Shown here: positions 1 to 5,686 of the stretch, in pieces
How positions within the stretch are numbered: the stretch's first letter is position 1
How the letters are laid out: the number at the start of each line of letters is the position of its first letter
Assembly: GCA_002382445.1 (NCBI GenBank)
Contig: DGAQ01000051.1
Coordinates: forward strand, 1-8,852
Direction: 5' to 3'
Length of the DNA: 8,852 bases
DNA from: Porticoccaceae bacterium UBA4026
GTDB taxonomy: Bacteria; Pseudomonadota; Gammaproteobacteria; Pseudomonadales; Porticoccaceae
Notes under the pieces: model-generated
Seen by the model: the letters and a program-made list of their open reading frames with translations, nothing else
Told to the model about the DNA's origin: nothing
Database searches by the model: none
Made by a program: the position numbers and the translations under genes

Positions 1-28
1 TATTTAAAAATTATATTTAAAGTATAAT

Positions 29-616
29 CTACATAATTTTATAGGAAAACCGGCTTAGGAATGTACATAGATCAATTAGAGGGAGGCCTATCAAAGAGCT
101 CGGGTCTGTGCTCTTAACCTCACTAAAAAGGCCTATGCCCAGGCCTTCTGCCTTAAAGCTCCCCGCGCAGTCATATGGCTTCTCCTGCAGCAGGTATCTT
201 TCTATTGTTTCGTCACTCAATTGCCTAAAGGTCACCTGGGTAGAATTGACTGTTGACTGGCATTCAAGGCTTCCATTCCGGCACGTTCGGACCAAAGCAA
301 GACCGCTATGAAAGAGTATTGTTTGGCCAGATTGTTGCTGTAGTTGTTTGGTCGCCTGTTCGTGCGTTTCAGGTTTGTTGATAAAACTACCGTTTAGGTC
401 AGCGATTTGGTCAGCGCCGATAACCAAAGAGTCAGCATAAATGGCGGCTACTTTCGATGCTTTGGCGATTGCCAGCCTTTCTGCGGTAACGGCTGGTTTT
501 TCAAGCGCTAGTGGCGATTCGTCGATTTCTGGTGATTCGCACTGAAAATCACACTGTAAACGGCGCAATAATTCCTTTTTATAGTGTGAGCTGGAGGCGA
601 GAATTAGGTTGGTCAT
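29..616 (-). CDS. maf (yceF): Maf/YceF-family nucleotide pyrophosphatase (m7GTP pyrophosphatase type)
   Basis: A 195-residue Maf-family protein, the usual length for the family. Maf proteins hydrolyse non-canonical nucleoside triphosphates to monophosphates and pyrophosphate; the YceF branch prefers 7-methyl-GTP. Seen in the sequence: an N-terminal LILASSS loop (residues 4-10), the IGADQ motif with the presumed catalytic Asp69 (66-70), a conserved KP at 81-82, and CAGSFKAEGLG (150-160), which is diagnostic of YceF rather than the YhdE dTTPase branch (AGAY type). The protein ends in the conserved IGLPLIDLC stretch. Oddity: the Arg-Arg pair that usually follows the Ser-rich loop is Lys13-Lys14 here, and the Pro before it is His11. 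The gene is divergent from yceD, its standard neighbour in gammaproteobacteria. The start is the only ATG that keeps the N-terminal motif; an AGGG lies about 11 bases upstream, so the ribosome site is mediocre. The family assignment is firm; substrate preference is inferred. Confidence 0.95.
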   Translation of the reverse strand: MTNLILASSSHYKKELLRRLQCDFQCESPEIDESPLALEKPAVTAERLAIAKASKVAAIYADSLVIGADQIADLNGSFINKPETHEQATKQLQQQSGQTILFHSGLALVRTCRNGSLECQSTVNSTQVTFRQLSDETIERYLLQEKPYDCAGSFKAEGLGIGLFSEVKSTDPSSLIGLPLIDLCTFLSRFSYKIM

Positions 617-738
617 GTAATTACAGCCCTTGCCGGTATTATTAGGTCATAGGGCTCATTTACTAGGGCCTTAATTTGCAGTATAAGTTATTATTCAGTC
701 TAACAACCCAGATATGTCGGGTTTTAATGCAATTTTCT

Positions 739-767
739 TTGACAGATCAGGGTGTTGTGCCTATCAT
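739..767 (+). promoter_or_regulatory. Sigma-70 promoter for the yceD-rpmF-plsX-fabD-fabG operon
   Basis: A perfect -35 box TTGACA (739-744) is followed after exactly 17 bp by TATCAT (762-767), a 5/6 match to the -10 consensus. Transcription would start near 773-775, leaving a leader of roughly 22-25 nt before the yceD ATG at 797. The bases just after the -10 box (768-774, GCGCGCC) are all G/C, a discriminator type associated in E. coli with stringent (ppGpp/DksA) repression of ribosomal promoters. That fits an operon carrying rpmF. The boxes and spacing are seen directly; ppGpp control is inferred. Confidence 0.82.
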
Positions 768-796
768 GCGCGCCTAACTGAGATCGACCTTATTAT

Positions 797-1306
797 ATGG
801 CATTGCCGACTCACATTGACCCACGAAAACTAGCGCTCCAAGGGTATCTTTTGGAGGGTGAGGTTAAGGCCGAGAGCCTTTCAAGGTTGGCATCCTCTGT
901 ATCAAGCATAAGCGGTTCGTTTGAAGCGTCAGTGCAGTTTGAACTAGATGAGTCGAGAGCGAAGATAGCGAGGGGTAGTGCCAGCGTTACAGTCCAGGCG
1001 ATTTGTCAGCGCTGTTTAGACCCGGTGACGGTTGACCTTAAAGCGGATTTCGCAGTGCAGGTGATTTGGTCGGAAGACCACCTTAATAGGGTCGCCAAGA
1101 ACTATGAGCCCTGGCTGGTTGAAGATAGAATGGCTAATTTCAGCGAATTATTGGAAGATGAGATCTTGTTGGCTTTGCCTTTAGTTAACTACCATGAGAT
1201 CGGTTGCTGTACCGGCGATAGTTTTATACAAGAGAATGAATCTAGTGGGGATGAGGCAGTGGCTGATAACCCATTTAATATTTTAAAACAGTTAAAACGT
1301 AAGTAA
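797..1306 (+). CDS. yceD: YceD, DUF177 large-subunit rRNA accumulation protein
   Basis: A 169-residue DUF177 protein, close in length to E. coli YceD (about 173). The family is linked to accumulation of 23S rRNA and is almost always encoded just before rpmF. Its biochemical mechanism is not settled. Visible hallmarks are the CQRC motif (Cys70, Cys73), the acidic-hydrophobic block EDEILLALPLV (120-130), a second cysteine pair (137-138) that may help bind metal, and the basic tail NPFNILKQLKRK at the end. No good Shine-Dalgarno precedes the ATG (only GAGA at 780-783, about 13 bases away). The ATG is nevertheless supported by the short leader from the promoter at 739-767 and by the family's usual N-terminus. 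It is first in the operon, with 32 bp to rpmF. Confidence 0.93.
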   Translation: MALPTHIDPRKLALQGYLLEGEVKAESLSRLASSVSSISGSFEASVQFELDESRAKIARGSASVTVQAICQRCLDPVTVDLKADFAVQVIWSEDHLNRVAKNYEPWLVEDRMANFSELLEDEILLALPLVNYHEIGCCTGDSFIQENESSGDEAVADNPFNILKQLKRK

Positions 1307-1327
1307 AGGCTGTAAAGCAATCCAATT

Positions 1328-1332
1328 AGGAG
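1328..1332 (+). promoter_or_regulatory. Ribosome binding site of rpmF
   Basis: AGGAG lies 6 bases before the ATG at 1339. It is clearly stronger than the sites before yceD, plsX or fabD, as expected for a highly expressed ribosomal protein in the same transcript. Confidence 0.8.
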
Positions 1333-1338
1333 TATCTG

Positions 1339-1518
1339 ATGGCTGTTCAAAAAAGTCGTAAAACCCGATCGAAGCGTGGCATGCGTCGCGCTCACGATGC
1401 ATTGACTGCTGCCACTGTGTCTACAGACTCAGTAAGTGGTGAAAGACATTTGCGTCATCATGTCACCGCAGATGGATTTTATCGCGGTAAAAAAGTTGTA
1501 GAGACAAGTACCGACTAG
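1339..1518 (+). CDS. rpmF: 50S ribosomal protein L32
   Basis: A 59-residue, very basic protein of the large ribosomal subunit (E. coli L32 has 57). It starts MAVQKSRKTRSKRGMRRAHD, the classical L32 N-terminus (MAVQ.NK.TRSKRGMRRSHD), and has the conserved GERHLRHHVTADGFYRGKKV stretch at 35-54. It lacks the CxxC pairs of zinc-binding L32 variants, so it is the zinc-free type usual in gammaproteobacteria. It is preceded by a good AGGAG site and sits between yceD and plsX, its invariant neighbours. The stop TAG is only 8 bases before the plsX start, so plsX translation is probably coupled to it. Confidence 0.98.
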   Translation: MAVQKSRKTRSKRGMRRAHDALTAATVSTDSVSGERHLRHHVTADGFYRGKKVVETSTD

Positions 1519-1526
1519 GTATCTCT

Positions 1527-2564
1527 TTGGCCTGTTCAATCCGAATTGCAGTTGATGCAATGGGTGGCGAGTTTGGTCCTCGAGTTACGGTTTCAGCACT
1601 GCTTTTGTGCTTAGCCCGCCATTCTAACGTCACTGCATTACTGTTTGGTGATAGATTGTCGCTTGAGGCGGAGTTATCTGCCTGTGCGGATTTTGATCTC
1701 CTCTCTCGAGTTGATGTCAGACACTCTGACATAAGGGTGAGCGACTACGATAAACCATCCTCGGTATTACGCAGCAAACAGCATTCTTCAATGGGCTTAG
1801 CGGTTAAAGCGGTGTTGGAACAAGAAGCTGACGCCTGTATCAGTGCGGGCAACACAGGGGCTCTCATGGCTCTTGGATTAGTTAACCTTAAGACACTTCC
1901 TGGGATATACCGACCGGCAATCTGCACCACATTCCCGACAATGTCTGGGCGTACCTATGTGCTCGATCTAGGCGCCAACATTGATTGCTCTGCGGAACAA
2001 TTACATCAATTTGCAATGCTAGGCTCTCTAACTGCAAGACTATTAGACGGCGTTGAAGATCCCATTGTGGGGTTGTTAAATGTCGGTAAAGAAGCAACTA
2101 AGGGTAGCGAATCATTGCGGTCGGCAGCTGTGCTAATTGATCGCGATGAATCTATTAACTATGCTGGCTTTTTAGAGGGCGATGAGATCTTCAAGGGCAC
2201 TGCAGATGTGGTAGTTTGTGATGGATTTAGTGGAAATATAGCACTTAAAACCAGTGAGGGTCTCGCGAACATGATCAGCTCGATGCTCGATGGCTTGCTG
2301 AGTAAGAGCTGGTTAGCTAGATTAACTTTTGGGCTAGTGAATCGCTCATTCAAACAGCTTATCGACAAGCTTGATCCGGCTTTTTATAATGGTGCCTATT
2401 TGTTGGGGCTAAATGGTGTTGTTGTTAAAAGTCATGGCAGTGCCTCGCAAAAGGCCTTCGGTCACGCGCTGGATGTTGCAATCGAGGCTGCGGAGCATAA
2501 TTTACCCAAGGCGCTAGCCCCTTTGTTGCAGAGTAAGTTAATTGAAAGTAAACCTATTAAGTGA
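1527..2564 (+). CDS. plsX: Phosphate acyltransferase PlsX
   Basis: A 345-residue PlsX (E. coli has 356). It converts acyl-ACP and phosphate into acyl-phosphate, which PlsY uses to acylate glycerol-3-phosphate at the start of phospholipid synthesis. It is a peripheral membrane enzyme. Motifs seen: RIAVDAMGGEFGP (6-18; the usual MGGD is MGGE here), ISAGNTGALMA (105-115), LLNVGKEATKG (183-193), VVCDGFSGNIALKTSEG (229-245) and YNGAYLLGLNGVVVKSHGSA (287-306). The start is TTG: it is the only ATG/GTG/TTG between the in-frame upstream stop (1488-1490) and the conserved AVDAMGG motif, and the next ATG (1560) would delete half of that motif. There is no convincing ribosome site, so coupling to rpmF, 8 bases upstream, is likely. 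fabD follows after 6 bases; fabH, which often intervenes, is absent. Confidence 0.96.
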   Translation: MACSIRIAVDAMGGEFGPRVTVSALLLCLARHSNVTALLFGDRLSLEAELSACADFDLLSRVDVRHSDIRVSDYDKPSSVLRSKQHSSMGLAVKAVLEQEADACISAGNTGALMALGLVNLKTLPGIYRPAICTTFPTMSGRTYVLDLGANIDCSAEQLHQFAMLGSLTARLLDGVEDPIVGLLNVGKEATKGSESLRSAAVLIDRDESINYAGFLEGDEIFKGTADVVVCDGFSGNIALKTSEGLANMISSMLDGLLSKSWLARLTFGLVNRSFKQLIDKLDPAFYNGAYLLGLNGVVVKSHGSASQKAFGHALDVAIEAAEHNLPKALAPLLQSKLIESKPIK

Positions 2565-2570
2565 GCATTT

Positions 2571-3506
2571 ATGCGTGATAACGTAGCCTTTGTTTTTCCC
2601 GGGCAGGGATCTCAGAAGATCGGTATGCTGAGTCAGTTGGCATCAGTTGATTCAATTATTGAGGGTACTTTTTTAGAGGCGTCAGATGCGCTGGGATATG
2701 ACCTTTGGCATTTAGTGCAAAATGGGTCGCAAGAGGAAATTAATCTCACAGAGCGTACTCAACCAATACTGCTAACCGCAAGTGTCGCTATATGGCGCCT
2801 CTGGCAAGATAAGAAAGGTGCGCGACCATCCCAGTTAGCAGGGCACAGCTTGGGTGAGTGGACCGCATTGGTTTGTGCAGGTGTACTTACCTTTGCTGAC
2901 GCTCTTGTGATTGTGCGTGCTCGCGGGCAATTTATGCAAGAGGCTGTTCCAGTTGGGGTGGGAGCAATGGCTGCCATTATTGGTTTGGATGATGAGGCTG
3001 TTTTACAGGTCTGCGCGGAAGCGAGAGGAAATGATGTCCTAGACGCGGTTAATTTTAATGCGCCGGGTCAGGTAGTGATTGCCGGTAGCGCGTCTGCGGT
3101 CCAGCGAGCGATAGAATGTTGCAAGGCGGCTGGCGCAAAAAGGGCGTTGCCCTTACCCGTAAGTGCTCCATTCCATACGTCGTTAATGGCGCCCGCTGCG
3201 GAGCGACTCAAGGGGCTGGTCGCAGAGACTCCCTTCGCCGAGCCGATCATTCCAGTCATTCATAATGTGCATGCCGAAACTGAGGTTGATCCTAAGAAAA
3301 TTAAACTGCTAATGCTAGAGCAGATCTCCCAGCCAGTAAAATGGGTGGACTGTGTACTTAAGCTGAAGAGTGGCGGCGCGGAGCGCCTTGTAGAATGTGG
3401 GCCAGGGAGAGTTTTGAATGGCCTGTCTAAAAGAATTGATAGAGAATTAATCTCGTTCGCGACTGATGATGTCGAGAACTTTGAGAACGCATTGTTGTCT
3501 GTATAA
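2571..3506 (+). CDS. fabD: Malonyl-CoA:ACP transacylase FabD
   Basis: A 311-residue transacylase (E. coli FabD about 309) that moves malonyl from CoA to the phosphopantetheine arm of ACP, supplying the extender unit for fatty-acid elongation in the cytosol. The serine-histidine machinery is intact: oxyanion-hole region FPGQGSQ (9-15, Gln12), nucleophile elbow GHSLGEW (91-97, Ser93), substrate-carboxylate Arg118 in RARGQFMQE, and catalytic His202 in SAPFHT (198-203). NFNAPGQVVIAG (161-172) and VECGPGRVLNGL (274-285) are also typical. A partial ribosome site (AAGTGAG, 2559-2565) overlaps the plsX stop, 5 bases from the ATG. It is followed by fabG after 17 bases, and its product is ACP-bound, matching acpP downstream. 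Confidence 0.98.
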   Translation: MRDNVAFVFPGQGSQKIGMLSQLASVDSIIEGTFLEASDALGYDLWHLVQNGSQEEINLTERTQPILLTASVAIWRLWQDKKGARPSQLAGHSLGEWTALVCAGVLTFADALVIVRARGQFMQEAVPVGVGAMAAIIGLDDEAVLQVCAEARGNDVLDAVNFNAPGQVVIAGSASAVQRAIECCKAAGAKRALPLPVSAPFHTSLMAPAAERLKGLVAETPFAEPIIPVIHNVHAETEVDPKKIKLLMLEQISQPVKWVDCVLKLKSGGAERLVECGPGRVLNGLSKRIDRELISFATDDVENFENALLSV

Positions 3507-3523
3507 ACAATTAGGGAATATTT

Positions 3524-4267
3524 ATGAATGATCAATCTAAAGTAGCATTAGTTACCGGTGCCAGCCGAGGTATTGGGGCTGCGATTGCTGATGAGCTAGG
3601 ATCTGCAGGTTATATTGTGGTAGGCACTGCTACTAGTCAATCGGGTGCGGATAAAATCAGTCAAAGACTTGCCGCCAGGAAAAGTCTTGGCGCAGGTATG
3701 GTGCTAGACGTTACGCAACCAGAATCTATCGAAGTGCTGCTAAAGTCGGTAATTGAGAAGTTTGGTGCGCCCATAATATTGGTTAATAATGCGGGTGTTA
3801 CCAAAGATAATATTTTGATGCGCATGAAAGAGGGCGAATGGTTAGATGTGATCAATACTAATTTAACGGCCGTTTTTCGTCTTTCTAAAGCATGCGTCAG
3901 GCCCATGACTAAAGCTCGCTGGGGTCGTATAGTGAACATTAGTTCCGTTGTAGGATCCATGGGTAATGGCGGGCAAAGTAATTATTCGGCTAGTAAGGCA
4001 GGAGTAGAGGGATTTGGCCGAGCGCTTGCGAAAGAACTCGGATCAAGAAGCATAACCGTTAATACGGTGGCCCCAGGGTTTATCGATACAGATATGACTA
4101 AAGATTTACCCGAGGCAAATAAAGAGGCTCTCTTGTCACAAATCCCACTCGCCAGACTGGGCTTACCCAGTGAAATAGCGTCCGTGGTTAGGTTTTTAAT
4201 CAGTGATGCTGCCGGTTACATCACTGGTGAAACCATCCATGTGAATGGCGGTATGTACATGTCCTAG
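3524..4267 (+). CDS. fabG: 3-oxoacyl-ACP reductase FabG
   Basis: A 247-residue short-chain dehydrogenase that reduces 3-ketoacyl-ACP with NADPH in each elongation cycle. It shows the cofactor loop TGASRGIG (11-18), NNAG (88-91), the active-site tetrad Asn113 (in INTNL), Ser141 (ISSVVG), Tyr154 and Lys158 (NYSASK), the PGF-x-DTDMT segment (184-192) and the typical C-terminus ITGETIHVNGGMYM (233-246). Length and motifs match FabG rather than a generic short-chain dehydrogenase, and its place between fabD and acpP supports this. AGGGA (3513-3517) stands 6 bases before the ATG. A 224-bp gap separates it from acpP; no clear intrinsic terminator is seen after its stop. Confidence 0.98.
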   Translation: MNDQSKVALVTGASRGIGAAIADELGSAGYIVVGTATSQSGADKISQRLAARKSLGAGMVLDVTQPESIEVLLKSVIEKFGAPIILVNNAGVTKDNILMRMKEGEWLDVINTNLTAVFRLSKACVRPMTKARWGRIVNISSVVGSMGNGGQSNYSASKAGVEGFGRALAKELGSRSITVNTVAPGFIDTDMTKDLPEANKEALLSQIPLARLGLPSEIASVVRFLISDAAGYITGETIHVNGGMYMS

Positions 4268-4373
4268 TGCCGATTCCTGGGCTTATGAGTGGGATATTGT
4301 TCAATTAATAGGGTTTGCTATTGACTCATTAGTGTTGGTTTTTTAGTTATATTATGTTTTTTTATAGATGAAG

Positions 4374-4402
4374 CTAGCATTTTGATCCATCTGGGGTAAA
4401 AT
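4374..4402 (+). promoter_or_regulatory. Candidate internal promoter for acpP
   Basis: The 224-bp gap between fabG and acpP is much longer than the other gaps in the cluster, and acpP normally has its own strong promoter. The best -10 candidate is TAAAAT (4397-4402, 5/6), preceded by GGGG and followed by a G/C-rich GCCCG, like the operon promoter at 739-767. Its -35 partner at 4374-4380 (CTAGCAT) is poor. A separate TTGACT at 4321-4326 has only badly spaced -10 partners (TATATT at 4348-4353, 21 bp). A promoter in this gap is likely; its exact position is uncertain. Confidence 0.35.
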
Positions 4403-4429
4403 GCCCGACTTAGCCACAAAGATTATAGC

Positions 4430-4452
4430 GTCTGGGTGCTATTCGCCCAGAT
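4430..4452 (+). promoter_or_regulatory. Hairpin in the acpP leader
   Basis: TCTGGG (4431-4436) and CCCAGA (4446-4451) are perfect inverted arms. Inner T-G and G-C pairs can extend the stem to 8 pairs around a 5-base loop. No T-tract follows, so it is not a terminator. It lies about 25 bases before the acpP ribosome site and may stabilise the leader or mark a protein site. The inverted repeat is seen directly; its role is unknown. Confidence 0.45.
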
Positions 4453-4475
4453 TAGAAGAATTACCCGACCCCTAC

Positions 4476-4481
4476 AAGGAG
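4476..4481 (+). promoter_or_regulatory. Ribosome binding site of acpP
   Basis: AAGGAG is a full Shine-Dalgarno core with 10 bases to the ATG at 4492. It is in keeping with the very high expression expected for acyl carrier protein. Confidence 0.75.
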
Positions 4482-4491
4482 TGGAAACACG

Positions 4492-4725
4492 ATGAGTAAT
4501 ATTGAAGAACGCGTTATTAAAATGGTTGCTGAGCAGCTTGGTGTAAAAGAAGAAGATGTTAAGGTGACTTCGTCTTTTGTTGAAGACCTTGGCGCAGATT
4601 CGCTAGACACAGTAGAGCTTATTATGGCGCTCGAAGAAGAATTCGACGCTGAGATCCCGGATGAGGAAGCAGAAAAAATTACGACGGTAACGGATGCAAT
4701 TCGGTACATAACCGAGAATAGCTAG
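4492..4725 (+). CDS. acpP: Acyl carrier protein
   Basis: A 77-residue, strongly acidic four-helix carrier that holds growing acyl chains on a 4'-phosphopantetheine arm. It is the common substrate of FabD, FabG and, indirectly, PlsX, encoded just upstream. The attachment site is Ser37 within EDLGADSLDTVELIMALEEE (31-50), matching the E. coli DSLD motif; the protein begins MSNIEERV and has the standard length. It is followed at once by an intrinsic terminator, so it is probably made from an abundant short transcript as well as from read-through of the upstream operon. fabF, the usual next gene, is not here. Confidence 0.99.
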   Translation: MSNIEERVIKMVAEQLGVKEEDVKVTSSFVEDLGADSLDTVELIMALEEEFDAEIPDEEAEKITTVTDAIRYITENS

Positions 4726-4740
4726 ACTAAGCTCGTATGA

Positions 4741-4769
4741 AAGCCGCTCCTATTGGGGCGGTTTTTTTT
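4741..4769 (+). terminator. Rho-independent terminator after acpP
   Basis: CCGCTCC (4744-4750) pairs with GGGGCGG (4755-4761) around a TATT loop, with one T-G wobble. Flanking AAG/TTT pairs can extend the stem to 10, and eight T residues follow (4762-4769). This is a textbook intrinsic terminator 15 bases beyond the acpP stop and 26 bases before the pabC ATG. It is oriented for plus-strand transcription; on the other strand the downstream T-run is only three bases. Confidence 0.92.
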
Positions 4770-4795
4770 GCCTAAAAATTTTGTTTAATAGGACT

Positions 4796-5686
4796 ATGGC
4801 GACTACAGACTTTATCTACAGTATTGACGGGCAAAATGAGCTTCTAAGTATTAGCTCAGCGGAGCTATTGTCAGATCGCGGACTCGCTTACGGTCATGGT
4901 TTGTTTGAGTCTATTCGCTATTTCCAGGGCGAATTTCCACTGCAAAGCAGGCATTTAGCCAGAATTCAAAACGATGCCGACCACTTAGGTATAAGGATAC
5001 CTTTATCTCGGTTGTCCTCGGCGTTGAGTGCATTTAAAGATATACTTCTCAAACAATGTATTTTGAGTGGTGTTGTTAAAATAATAGTTACCGCAGGCAG
5101 CGGTGGCCGCGGGTATGAGAGTTTGGGGGCCGATACTCCCAGAATTATCTTTCGTCACAGTGTTTCACCAAGCGATCTCCACGAGTACCGAAATTTGGGG
5201 ATCAGCCTCTGGCGTTGCGATCAGCCGCTGGCAGCAAGCTCGCAACTGGCGGGCATTAAGCACCTAAATAGGATAGAACAGGTGTTAGCTGCCAATGAGA
5301 GCCATTCAAGCGATTGCCAGGATGGTTTGATGATGGATGTTGATGGATTAATTGTTGAGACCACCCGGGCTAATGTTTTTTTTAGAAAAACTTCGGGTGA
5401 TTGGGTCACACCGGATCTTAATTCTTGCGGTGTTTCTGGTGTCATGAGATCGCTATTGATTGAAGAAATATTTCCTCTTATGGGGATATCCCCAAGAATT
5501 GGATTGATTAAGATAAGTGACATAGAAGAGTACGTAGAGCTATTTATCTGTAATTCTGTTCGCGGCATTGTGCCTGTAGTCGGTGTCCGTCAGTTTGATA
5601 ATCAATCAACCTCTGTGCGAAAAATAGGCAAGGCCACAAGAGAATTACAGTCGATGTTGTCTAACAATTACTCATGCTTTCAATGA
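4796..5686 (+). CDS. pabC: Aminodeoxychorismate lyase PabC
   Basis: A 296-residue fold-type IV PLP enzyme that converts 4-amino-4-deoxychorismate to 4-aminobenzoate and pyruvate in folate synthesis. The N-terminal SDRGLAYGHGLFESIR (26-41), the PLP lysine in GIKHLNRIEQ (Lys155 in 153-162), VETTRANVFF (187-196, containing the cofactor-binding Glu188), the CGVSGVMR loop (211-218) and ICNSVRGIVPV (251-261) fit PabC. Branched-chain and D-amino-acid transaminases share the fold, but the KHLNR motif and the position before mltG favour PabC. The ATG at 4796 is preferred, with AGGA two bases away (4790-4793), a very short spacing. A TTG at 4781 would add five residues (MFNRT) but has no ribosome site. 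It follows the acpP terminator directly; its stop overlaps the mltG start. Confidence 0.92.
   Translation: MATTDFIYSIDGQNELLSISSAELLSDRGLAYGHGLFESIRYFQGEFPLQSRHLARIQNDADHLGIRIPLSRLSSALSAFKDILLKQCILSGVVKIIVTAGSGGRGYESLGADTPRIIFRHSVSPSDLHEYRNLGISLWRCDQPLAASSQLAGIKHLNRIEQVLAANESHSSDCQDGLMMDVDGLIVETTRANVFFRKTSGDWVTPDLNSCGVSGVMRSLLIEEIFPLMGISPRIGLIKISDIEEYVELFICNSVRGIVPVVGVRQFDNQSTSVRKIGKATRELQSMLSNNYSCFQ

Noticed and set aside
23..28. Perfect TATAAT in the A/T-rich left edge
   Set aside because: There is no -35 box inside the window and it would transcribe antisense to maf; probably chance in A/T-rich intergenic DNA.
680..706. Possible maf promoter on the minus strand (TTGTTA at 701-706, TATACT-like box at 680-685)
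   Set aside because: The spacing is only 15 bp and the -35 match is 4/6. A maf promoter must be nearby, but this pair is too weak to annotate.
705..723. Inverted repeat AACCC / GGGTT upstream of the yceD promoter, followed by TTTT
   Set aside because: Five pairs with a 9-base loop and a short T-run make a poor terminator, and no upstream plus-strand transcript needs one. It may be an operator but nothing supports that.
5221..5568. A 115-codon minus-strand frame inside pabC
   Set aside because: It lies wholly opposite conserved PabC motifs and has no recognisable protein features; a shadow frame.
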